From IMG/VR virus record IMGVR_UViG_3300021197_001495, positions 1 to 39,011 of that record: a stretch of 39,011 nucleotides of DNA; one strand, written 5' to 3'. Below are positions 30,541 to 39,011 of this stretch, one piece after another. The notes under the pieces were generated by a model. That model ran no database searches and had not been told where the DNA came from. It saw only the letters and a list, made by a program, of their open reading frames with translations. The first letter of the stretch is position 1. The number at the start of each line of letters is the position of its first letter. The translations under genes and the position numbers were made by a program. Source of the DNA: a virus.

Positions 30541-33500
30541 ATGGTTGAAACAAAAGCAGAACTAATTGCCGACTTAGTAGCTAAAAACGCTAGCAAAGAA
30601 GAGGTTGCAGAAATAAAAGGTATGACTTCAGAGGAACTTGTAAACGCTGGTTTAATAGAGGGAAAGACAGTAGACGTTGCATCAAAGGGTGTGAATGTAG
30701 CGTCGGAAAATACAACACCCAAGAATACGGATTCAGATTCGGAAAGTACTTCTTCGGCTTTAGAAAATCCTGTTAATACAAAACCGACTGTTAAGGACTT
30801 AGAAAAACCAGAGGAAGTTAAAAAAGATCCATACGAAGATTTTTATATAAAGCCTAGTTTTTTTGGTGAACCCACTAAAGATGGTGGTACAAAAAACAAG
30901 CCGTCCGAAGAGCAGGCAGCTAAAGAGTTAAACGAAAAACTAAGTGGATTAGGCATAAAAGTAATAGAATCAAAACCAGGTTTTAACGCTATAACGCTAA
31001 TAGGAGGAGATGGAGAAGAAGATATAGATCTAGGTTTGTGGAAAGGGTTTATGACAGCTGATGACGAAACTCCAACTGAGAAAGCGGAAAGGATAAATGG
31101 TGTTATAAACGACGTTATAGCTTACAAAACAGAGCAAAACCCACTGTTTGATATAGATACATATGTAAACGCGATGTCAGATGCTAAGGCTGATTTACCT
31201 GAAGTATACTCTGCTAGTGAAGATGGTGGTAGGTTTTTAAATGTTGACGAGCTCGATTCAGAACAATTAAATGATCACACGCATAGAGTTCATTTGAATT
31301 TAATGAACAAATATTGGGAGAGTGACGAGGGAAAAGAAAACATTAAACTTATAACTGATCAACGAAAAGAACAGCAGTTAATCCTTTGGGAGCAAGCTGT
31401 TGATGAGATTCAAGCCGGCACAGATGTTTACACGGTTATAGCGGGTTATACAGAGAAGCTAGACAACGCTTACGACGAGGTGTTTAACAATAACGCTAGT
31501 TACAAACAAATGTTAACTAACACAACGGCTGTTATTAATAGTTTATTTAAAGATAAAATCCAAAACAAGAGAGTTGAAGAAAAAATAACAGAAGAGTTTG
31601 GTGGTTTTGTTGCTAGTAGCGATATATTAACGGCTTTCGCAAAAGGAAGTACAGTTGTTTTTCCAAAAGAAATACAAGAGTTTACGGCAATGCAGGCGGG
31701 TAATAAAATCCGAAATCTAAAAGAAAAATACGATGCTTTAAAGGGTTATGATAGCGAAAGTCTTCAAACTGGTTCTCATTTTAAAAGTGGAAATCCAGAA
31801 ATAAGTTTTCCATTAAAAAAATATAAAGTATCAGAATTAAGACAAAAGTATTTAGAAGCCATAACGCTTGAAGAAATGTCAATGATTGGTAATTTATTAA
31901 AATCCCAACAGTACCAAGAGACTTTAGATAAAATATCCAAACCTAACTCTGAACTATTTACTAAAGATGGTAAATTAAATATAACTTCTGACAATTGGCA
32001 GTTAGCGCTAGGTGATCAGGCTTTTAGAATGCTATCAAGTATATTTTCAGCTGGAACTTCAACTTTAGTTTCTGAAGCTTCTGGTGCTTGGTCTCAAATA
32101 TTACAAACCAAAGCTCAACAAAAAGCAGATGCTGCTGGTAAGAACTGGGGAGCGATGTCAAAGGAGGAAAAGATAATATACATGCTAGATGTCATCGATT
32201 CTGGAGAAGATGGTTATAAGGAAGCTATGGCAGTTGGTGGTGTTAACGCTGCTCTTGAAAACGTTAGTAATGTATTTTTTGTTGGTAAAATGGCTAAGTT
32301 TGTTCCATCAAATATAACTGGTTATTTTAAGTTATTTATGAAAGGTAAGTATAGAAAAATACTAACCGACATAGCTAAGAATGTGAACGTAAAAAATACA
32401 GTTGATATATTAACGACTTCTGGTGTAGAAATAATAACAGAAGGACTTCAAGAAGAAGTAACTCAATATGGCGTAGGTACCGCTTTAGACAATTACAACC
32501 ATAGTTGGAACGGTACTTTAAATTCAATGTTAACAGCTGCTGTAACAACACCATTTATTGGTGGTGGTGCTAAAGCTACTAGTGCTATATACTCTGAAGT
32601 AAGCTCTAAAATTGCTGCTATAAAAAACCCAGAAGGAATAATTGCCTACGTTCGGGAACAAAAAGGACAGTATAAATTAGAAGAAGAAAGTGGAGAGATA
32701 ACAACGGAAAAGTACGAAGAGTTAATGATACAACTCGATGCTGCTGAAAAGATGTTTAGCGAAACAGACAAGGTTGTAACAGATACTGAGTCTGTAAAAA
32801 TGATATTAGAAGCTCAAGTTGAAATAGAAAAACAACTCGTTAAAGTTAGAGATTTAAACGCTGCTCAAAAAAAGGCAAAAAACGAAAACCCTAACTATGA
32901 TGAAAAAATAGATGGTGCTGAAACAAAAGCTGAACTTGATCTTGTTATACAAGAAATAGTTAAGCTAGAAAACACAAAGAAAAAAGCTAAAAGAGCAGAT
33001 TCTTACAGAACACAAGCTAGAGATAGGGCTAATGAAATAAACAATGACCCTGTTAAAAGTCAAGATTTTGACGCTAAAGTTTTTAACACAACTCAAGAAG
33101 CCATAAGTACTTTAGAAAAACAATACGGCATAACTATAGAGAACGCTAGTAATTTAAGTATATTCGCTGAAGGTAAGGGTAACGGTATCGTTATGTCTAG
33201 AGAGGATATTCAAAAAATAATACCAGGCTATGAAGGTAAAGGTATTTGTTTTTGGTCAGATGAAGCTATAAATAAAAACATCAACGAGGGTGATAGATTT
33301 GCCGCAAACGCTATAACGCATGAAGACAAGCACTTAGATTTTTATTACAAATCTGACGAGGAGTTATCTAACGCTCAAAACACGGTGTTGACTATACTAA
33401 AAGATTCTAAAAGTCCTCAAATGCAGGAAATTAGAACTTTGATCGGTCAAAGACTAATGCAATACGAAAAAGAATTTGGTAAAGATTTCTTAAAAACACG

Positions 33501-36500
33501 AGCAGGCATTGAAGAGTTCTTTACGTCTATTAGTGACGCTACTAGTGTTTTAGCTATAGATGCTCTAACATTGGAAGATAGAAAAACTATACTTGCTATA
33601 GGAAAAGAGCTTACTAGTCTAATCGATGTTAGTGTCGTAGACGGATTTAGACCTATGAGTGAAATGAACGTTGATAATGCGGTTGAGTTTTTGCAAAACC
33701 TTCCCGGAGGATCAACCGACATTGTAAGTGAAACTTACTTTGATAGAAACGGTAACATTGTAACTTCTATCGATACTGATGGTGATGTCACGCAAAACGT
33801 TTTAAATAGTATAAAAGACGGTAAAGTATCTGACTTAGTACTTATCGAACAGTCTAATCCATATCCTAAAGGTCGAACATCTGGAGAGGGTGGGCAGATA
33901 GACACTGAGAATAAAAGACTTTACGCACTAATAAAAAAGCACGAAACTTATATTGATCCAAATGGTGATTTAGAAATGCAGGCTAGAGTAAGAGCTGGTG
34001 GTAAGAGGTATAGAGATATGCTTATGTATAATAATTATGGAGCGTTTATGGATAAGGTGTTAAGAAAGTATGATGACACTAAACCTGGTCATAGTGACGA
34101 AAGAAAAGAGTTTTTTATTGGCGAGTCTATAGAGCAATTTGCTAAAGCTTTACAAACTTATAATAGAAAAAAAGATCCTGAAACTGGAGAGTACGTATTT
34201 GACGATGTAAGTGATTCTTTTAGTGCTTATTATTTCTTTAACCCAGTGCAAGGTGGTCAAAGTATTGCTGAAGTTCGTTTAGCGGATATTTGGGATAAAA
34301 TGCAAATGGATTTTAAACTAGATCTTGAGACTTTAACTGGAGAAGAGATTATGAATACTGAAGACGCTATTAGTGATTATAATCAAGATTATGTTTTAGA
34401 CATTGAAACTAAGCTTAATGATTTTAACGAAAGATCTGCACTTAGAGAAAGTTTAGCCGGTGTTATGGAGTTTGAGGTTGATGGTGAAAATTACAAAAAT
34501 TGGATTAAAAAACAATCGGACTTATTGAAAGATTTTAATTTTTCAGAAATATATGGTCCTAATGCTACTAAGGACATGAAGAAGATAGGACAATCTTTGT
34601 GGAAAAACCTTAGAGACCTTACTAAAAAAGATGGTAAGCTAAATAAACTTGGTAGACCTACTCAGTTGTACATAGACATGATAACGGAAACTGTGGAGAC
34701 GTTCTATAACAGTATGAACCAAAAAACTTTTAATAAAGTTTTCCCTGAGTTCGTTGATATTATTGAAGAGAGAGGTAGTGTAGACGCATCTAAAGGATTA
34801 AAAGGAAAAGCAAAACCTAAAGATACTGAAGCTGGTAATACAATTACGAAAAAGAAAGAATTTACTGAAGAAATTAGAGAGCAAATTTTAGAAAGGCTTT
34901 TAAAGACAGATGAAATAGCAGAATTAGAAGCTCAGGGATTGTCAAATGCCGAGATACACAAGAAAATCAGAATGGACATGCTACAAGAGTCTACGCTAAA
35001 ACATTATTCTGAAATACTTTTTGATGACGCTGCAATGCAAATTGTTTCTAGCGAAGAATTTAAAAAAGAAAATGGCGTTGCTCAAAGTGAGGTATTGCAA
35101 GTTGGTATACTTTTAGACAAAGGACAAGACGTTAAGTTTAGTTTACGCGATGGCGGAGAACAAACATTAAGCGCTTCAACATTAAATTCTGAAGTTTTTC
35201 AACAAGAAACTAGTAGGTTAATTCGTTTAGTAGAAGACTACGAGGATTCAAATAACTGGGATGATATCATAGATATTATACAAGCTGATCCAACTGCTCC
35301 AAGAGAGATTAAAGACTGGGTTTCTAGTATGTACGATAAGGGTATGATTGAGAGTGCTGGAGAAAAAAGATTTAAAGCATTTACTGTAGATTATTTAAGA
35401 AGCACTGGTCAAAATAAACTAGCAGACGAGTTTAATAAAGGTGGTAATATAAGATTCAACAAAGACGCTAGAGATAACATGATTAAAAATGCAGCTGTAT
35501 TTACCAAGATATTTGGTAAAGAGTTTATGGAGTCAGCTGGATTCGATTGGTTAGGGTTTAAAAGTGGTAATAGGTATTTAGACATAAAAGGTAAAAAAGA
35601 AGGTAGTGTAAAAGGTGAAGCTTACGAGGCACACCAGCAGTTGGTTAACGATTTAAAAAGCATACCAGAAGAAGATTTGCCTGGCAATCTTACATACGAA
35701 GACCTTGCTAATGTTCGTATGATGAACAAAATGTCTGGTAAAAAAGACACTGGTATATTTAAAAGAATAATAACTATACTAGAGAGTGATAAAACTAAAG
35801 CTCAAAAACTAAAAGAAATACAAGAGAGCGGTTTGCAAGCTGATATTGATGCGGCAAACGATGCTAATGAAAAAGTATTTAAGACTATAATAACAGAGAT
35901 AGCAGAGCAAGTAAAAGAGGGTAATGTTGACGAGGTTGCTGTTTTAGAAATGTTTAAAATGCAATCTAATTTAGTGGAAGGTTTTAGAGGTATGTCTAGA
36001 CTAGATGGCTACTTAGTTCTTAATGGATCTCAAAAAGGTACTAACTGGAAAGGTGAACACATGAAACCTATGTCTGTAGTTAGTTCTGAAATAATAGAGT
36101 TAATTCAAAGATATAAAACAGATCCTAGTGTTGACTTAAGTTCTGAAATTGATTTAATATTATCTGACTACACACAGATACTTGGTGACCCTGAGACTTT
36201 TGATGTTTTAGATGTTTATGGTAAAGCTAACGTTGGTGGTATAAATAGATTTGCCGCTTTAAGTAACGCTCAACTAAGAGGTATAACTAACGCTAATGGT
36301 TCAAACGCTAGGGCAATACAAGCTGAGATTTTAAGAAGAAAATCAATAAAAGAAAACGTTGTAAAAGCTAAAAAGAAAGCCGAAGCTATTGAAAACATAA
36401 ACCTTAAAGCTACCTCTGGAGATATTCAAGGGGGTACTGTTATGGATTTTGATGAAACAGTTGGTGTTAGTGAAAACTATATAATAGCTACTAAAGACGG

Positions 36501-39011
36501 TAAAACAGTGAAAATAGCTTCTGCTGATTGGCCTAATGTTGGTGAAGGTATGATAGAAGAAGGTTGGACAATGGATTTTACTGATTTTAACAAAGTTACA
36601 GATGGGAAACCAGGTCCTTTGTTTGATAAACTAAAAAATCAAATAGATAAATATGGCGTTGATAACGTTTATATATTAACCGCTAGAGCAGCTGAGAGCG
36701 CCCCAGCAATACAAGCTTGGTTACAATCTCAAGGAATAAATCTACCGCTAGAAAACATAACTGGATTAGGTAATTCTACCGGAGAGGCAAAAGCTGATTG
36801 GATAGAAAATAATTTAATACTTAACGGTTTCAACGATATTTATTTTGTTGACGATGCGCATCAAAATGTAGATGCTGTTCAAAACATGTTTAATGAGTAT
36901 CCTTCTGGGTTGTTAGTGGATGGTGGTAAGTCTGTTTTAGTTAATCCAATTGAGTACAACGACAAAGGAGTTAAGCTATCTTTAAGTGACACGTTTAACA
37001 CAGTGTTAGAAGAAACGGAGGGTATAAAAGCTGAAGCTGTATTTTCTGAAGCACAGGGAAAGATTAGAGGAGCTAGCGCTGGTGGTATTTTAGATATTGT
37101 ATATCCACCTTCGGCTTATGATTTTGAAATGTTCACTTACAAATACATGGCTAAAGGTGAAAAAGGAGAGCAACAAGCGTTGTTTTTTAAAGAAAAATTA
37201 TTTGATCCTTATGAAAAAGCAATACAACAAGTAGATCAGCAAAAACAAGCTGTAAGAGATGATTATACAGCTTTAGTTAAAGAATTACCTCAAGTTAAAA
37301 AGAATTTAAAAAAGAATGTAGAGGGAACAAATTATACTGTAGAACAAGCCGTAAGAGTTTATACTTGGGTTAAAAACGGTATAGAAGTTCCTGGTTTGTC
37401 AAAAAGAGATCAAAAAGCTTTAATTAAAGTTGTTGAAGCTGATCAAGAGTTGGTAGAGTTTTCTGATAGACTTTCTACTATTTCTAGGCAAAAAGAAGGT
37501 TACGTGACTCCTAGTGAGTATTGGACGGTAGAGGGTATATCTTACGATTTAACAGAGATGACTGGAAAAGTTGGTAGAGAAAAAGCTTTGGCTGGTTGGA
37601 AGCAAAACGCTGAAGAAATATTTTCTAAAGAAAATAAAAACAAACTAAGAGCTTTATATGGCAACAAGCATGTTGAGGCTTTAGAGGACATGTTATATCG
37701 TATGGAGTACGGCACGAAAAAAGGTGGCACAGGTAGAATAGAAAGAAACTGGAATAACTGGGTTAACAACTCTGTTGGTGCGGTGATGTTTTTTAATATG
37801 AGATCTGCCGCTTTGCAAACTATATCAGCTGCTAACTACATGGATTGGGAAAACAATAGCCCACTAAAAGCTGGTATGGCTTTTGCTAATCAACCACAAT
37901 ATTGGAAAGATTTTAGTTATATATTTAACTCTGATTATTTAAAAGAGAGAAGATCTGGTAATAAAAGAACTATTAATGAAGCTGAATTATCAGCTCACCT
38001 AAAAGGATCTGATAATAAAGCAAAAGCTGCTCTAGCTTGGTTGTTAGAAAAAGGATTTACACCAACACAAATTGCAGATAGTTTTGCTATTTCTTCGGGT
38101 GGTGCTAGTTTTTACAGAAACCAAGTAAAAGCATATGAAAAATCAGGTATGTCTACTCAAGAAGCCGAGGCACAAGCTTGGACTGATTTTAGAGATAAAA
38201 CAGAAAAAGGCCAACAGTCTTCTAGACCAGATTTAATATCACAGCAGCAAGCTGGAGGTTTAGGTAGACTAATATTAGCATTTAAGAATACTCCAATGCA
38301 ATACAACAGGTTAATAATAAAAGCTGTTGCTGATTTAAAAAATGGAAGAGGTAGCACTAAAGCAAATTTATCTAAAATAGCTTATTATGGTGCGGTTCAA
38401 AATGTAATATTTAGTTCTTTGCAAACAGCATTGTTTTCAGCTCTTGGAGACGAAGACGAGTGGGATACTAAGAAGGAGAGAGTTGCCAATGGAATGATTG
38501 ATAGTATTTTAAATGGTATGGGATTAACCGGTGCTATAGCTGTTACCATAAAAAATGGTTACTTACAGTATAGCAAACAAAAAGAAAGAGGATTTAACGC
38601 GGATCACACTCGTACCATTCTTGAATTCGCTAACTTGTCACCAACCATTGGGTCTAAGTTAAGAAAGTTGTATGGAGGAATAAGAACAGAACAATTAAAC
38701 CAAGGTGCTATTGAGGAAATGGGCTTCAATATTAACAACCCAGCGTTTAATTCTTTAGCAAATGTTATTTCAGCTACAACAAATATACCACTAGATAGAG
38801 CTGTTAACAAGATACAAAACATACTACTAGCTTCTAAAAGTGAAACCGAGGCTGCTGATAAAATCGCTTTGGTTTTAGGTTGGAATCCTTGGGATTTAAA
38901 TTTAGAAACTGAATCAAGAAAGGTGAACGTTGAGGTTAAAGAAAAGAAAAAAGAAGAAAAGAAAGTACAAAAGAAAATAGAGAAAGAAGAAAAAAAGAAA
39001 GAAGTAGAAAA
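30541..39011 (+). CDS. Giant multidomain virion protein with HEDKH peptidase-like and HAD phosphatase domains (3' end outside window)
   Basis: At least 2823 codons without a stop, running off the right edge. Residues 1-120 are charged and low-complexity. About 480-700 contains hydrophobic, Gly/Ala-rich helices (ENVSNVFFVGKMAKFVP, TTPFIGGGAKATS). A coiled-coil stretch at 705-840 leads to a domain with HEDKH at 927-931. Residues 1965-2120 hold all four HAD motifs: DFDET at 1969-1973, LTAR with Thr2047, Lys2084 and Asp2104-Asp2105. Motifs VKFSLRD (1531-1537) and VKLSLSD (2144-2150) recur at apparent domain borders. The C-terminal part (NNSVGAVMFFNMRSA; SRPDLISQQQAGGLGRLI; NTPMQYNR) is a family I recognise as recurring in marine phages but without a name. 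The end is Lys/Glu-rich. I read it as a polyvalent-type protein delivered with the DNA. Confidence 0.85.
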   Translation, partial: MVETKAELIADLVAKNASKEEVAEIKGMTSEELVNAGLIEGKTVDVASKGVNVASENTTPKNTDSDSESTSSALENPVNTKPTVKDLEKPEEVKKDPYEDFYIKPSFFGEPTKDGGTKNKPSEEQAAKELNEKLSGLGIKVIESKPGFNAITLIGGDGEEDIDLGLWKGFMTADDETPTEKAERINGVINDVIAYKTEQNPLFDIDTYVNAMSDAKADLPEVYSASEDGGRFLNVDELDSEQLNDHTHRVHLNLMNKYWESDEGKENIKLITDQRKEQQLILWEQAVDEIQAGTDVYTVIAGYTEKLDNAYDEVFNNNASYKQMLTNTTAVINSLFKDKIQNKRVEEKITEEFGGFVASSDILTAFAKGSTVVFPKEIQEFTAMQAGNKIRNLKEKYDALKGYDSESLQTGSHFKSGNPEISFPLKKYKVSELRQKYLEAITLEEMSMIGNLLKSQQYQETLDKISKPNSELFTKDGKLNITSDNWQLALGDQAFRMLSSIFSAGTSTLVSEASGAWSQILQTKAQQKADAAGKNWGAMSKEEKIIYMLDVIDSGEDGYKEAMAVGGVNAALENVSNVFFVGKMAKFVPSNITGYFKLFMKGKYRKILTDIAKNVNVKNTVDILTTSGVEIITEGLQEEVTQYGVGTALDNYNHSWNGTLNSMLTAAVTTPFIGGGAKATSAIYSEVSSKIAAIKNPEGIIAYVREQKGQYKLEEESGEITTEKYEELMIQLDAAEKMFSETDKVVTDTESVKMILEAQVEIEKQLVKVRDLNAAQKKAKNENPNYDEKIDGAETKAELDLVIQEIVKLENTKKKAKRADSYRTQARDRANEINNDPVKSQDFDAKVFNTTQEAISTLEKQYGITIENASNLSIFAEGKGNGIVMSREDIQKIIPGYEGKGICFWSDEAINKNINEGDRFAANAITHEDKHLDFYYKSDEELSNAQNTVLTILKDSKSPQMQEIRTLIGQRLMQYEKEFGKDFLKTRAGIEEFFTSISDATSVLAIDALTLEDRKTILAIGKELTSLIDVSVVDGFRPMSEMNVDNAVEFLQNLPGGSTDIVSETYFDRNGNIVTSIDTDGDVTQNVLNSIKDGKVSDLVLIEQSNPYPKGRTSGEGGQIDTENKRLYALIKKHETYIDPNGDLEMQARVRAGGKRYRDMLMYNNYGAFMDKVLRKYDDTKPGHSDERKEFFIGESIEQFAKALQTYNRKKDPETGEYVFDDVSDSFSAYYFFNPVQGGQSIAEVRLADIWDKMQMDFKLDLETLTGEEIMNTEDAISDYNQDYVLDIETKLNDFNERSALRESLAGVMEFEVDGENYKNWIKKQSDLLKDFNFSEIYGPNATKDMKKIGQSLWKNLRDLTKKDGKLNKLGRPTQLYIDMITETVETFYNSMNQKTFNKVFPEFVDIIEERGSVDASKGLKGKAKPKDTEAGNTITKKKEFTEEIREQILERLLKTDEIAELEAQGLSNAEIHKKIRMDMLQESTLKHYSEILFDDAAMQIVSSEEFKKENGVAQSEVLQVGILLDKGQDVKFSLRDGGEQTLSASTLNSEVFQQETSRLIRLVEDYEDSNNWDDIIDIIQADPTAPREIKDWVSSMYDKGMIESAGEKRFKAFTVDYLRSTGQNKLADEFNKGGNIRFNKDARDNMIKNAAVFTKIFGKEFMESAGFDWLGFKSGNRYLDIKGKKEGSVKGEAYEAHQQLVNDLKSIPEEDLPGNLTYEDLANVRMMNKMSGKKDTGIFKRIITILESDKTKAQKLKEIQESGLQADIDAANDANEKVFKTIITEIAEQVKEGNVDEVAVLEMFKMQSNLVEGFRGMSRLDGYLVLNGSQKGTNWKGEHMKPMSVVSSEIIELIQRYKTDPSVDLSSEIDLILSDYTQILGDPETFDVLDVYGKANVGGINRFAALSNAQLRGITNANGSNARAIQAEILRRKSIKENVVKAKKKAEAIENINLKATSGDIQGGTVMDFDETVGVSENYIIATKDGKTVKIASADWPNVGEGMIEEGWTMDFTDFNKVTDGKPGPLFDKLKNQIDKYGVDNVYILTARAAESAPAIQAWLQSQGINLPLENITGLGNSTGEAKADWIENNLILNGFNDIYFVDDAHQNVDAVQNMFNEYPSGLLVDGGKSVLVNPIEYNDKGVKLSLSDTFNTVLEETEGIKAEAVFSEAQGKIRGASAGGILDIVYPPSAYDFEMFTYKYMAKGEKGEQQALFFKEKLFDPYEKAIQQVDQQKQAVRDDYTALVKELPQVKKNLKKNVEGTNYTVEQAVRVYTWVKNGIEVPGLSKRDQKALIKVVEADQELVEFSDRLSTISRQKEGYVTPSEYWTVEGISYDLTEMTGKVGREKALAGWKQNAEEIFSKENKNKLRALYGNKHVEALEDMLYRMEYGTKKGGTGRIERNWNNWVNNSVGAVMFFNMRSAALQTISAANYMDWENNSPLKAGMAFANQPQYWKDFSYIFNSDYLKERRSGNKRTINEAELSAHLKGSDNKAKAALAWLLEKGFTPTQIADSFAISSGGASFYRNQVKAYEKSGMSTQEAEAQAWTDFRDKTEKGQQSSRPDLISQQQAGGLGRLILAFKNTPMQYNRLIIKAVADLKNGRGSTKANLSKIAYYGAVQNVIFSSLQTALFSALGDEDEWDTKKERVANGMIDSILNGMGLTGAIAVTIKNGYLQYSKQKERGFNADHTRTILEFANLSPTIGSKLRKLYGGIRTEQLNQGAIEEMGFNINNPAFNSLANVISATTNIPLDRAVNKIQNILLASKSETEAADKIALVLGWNPWDLNLETESRKVNVEVKEKKKEEKKVQKKIEKEEKKKEVE

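Noticed and set aside
33769-33790. DTDGD motif (residues 1078-1082) in the giant protein, reminiscent of the DxDxD centre of virion RNA polymerases in crAss-like phages
   Set aside because: The motif stands alone; the surroundings (DRNGN..., then a polar linker) show no polymerase-like conserved blocks. It fits a loop or calcium-binding turn equally well. A profile hit to double-psi barrels would revive it.

Overview
The window is one strand-coherent block of a tailed double-stranded DNA phage genome (Caudoviricetes). Every gene I can support reads on the + strand, the DNA is A+T rich, and genes are packed with tiny gaps or overlaps. The host is probably a marine Bacteroidota or flavobacterium, on three grounds. 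Start codons are preceded by A-rich or A/T-rich leaders instead of Shine-Dalgarno sequences. The giant tail protein carries domains resembling the SprB repeat and the Cys-rich repeats common in Bacteroidota surface adhesins. Many proteins also look to me like families recurring in uncultured marine phage genomes. The host call is inference. No integrase, tRNA, CRISPR array, insertion sequence or DNA replication gene was seen, and no gene-free stretch exceeds about 130 bases.

Layout. (1) Positions 1-1440: a chaperonin pair, a GroEL cut by the left edge and an overlapping GroES. (2) 1495-5893: small genes for probable virion surface proteins, a winged-helix protein, two small proteins sharing an N-terminal YKMKG...KSSPAK motif on either side of a small HEVKH metallopeptidase-like protein, a holin, and several unknowns. 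(3) 5893-14063: a protein that looks like two GroES barrels in tandem, then the packaging and head module: a small protein in the small-terminase position, large terminase, portal, scaffold-like acidic protein and major capsid protein, closed by a strong terminator. (4) 14139-17198: neck or connector genes. (5) 17202-28744: tail and host-recognition genes, dominated by a 2889-residue protein with a Cys-rich, SprB-like C-terminus. (6) 28786-39011: probable internal or ejected virion proteins, ending in an open frame of at least 2823 codons that runs off the right edge and contains a HEDKH motif and a complete HAD-type phosphatase motif set.

How the parts fit: the chaperonin genes probably help fold capsid or giant virion proteins. 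Terminase, portal, scaffold and capsid proteins build and fill the head. The connectors and the 2889- and 814-residue proteins form the tail and bind the cell surface. The Gln/Ala-rich protein, the 354-residue protein and the giant multidomain protein are probably packaged and delivered with the DNA. The holin and perhaps the neighbouring metallopeptidase take part in lysis. The module order and giant late proteins resemble large Bacteroidota podoviruses (crAss-like and related marine phages), but I cannot place the phage taxonomically from sequence alone.
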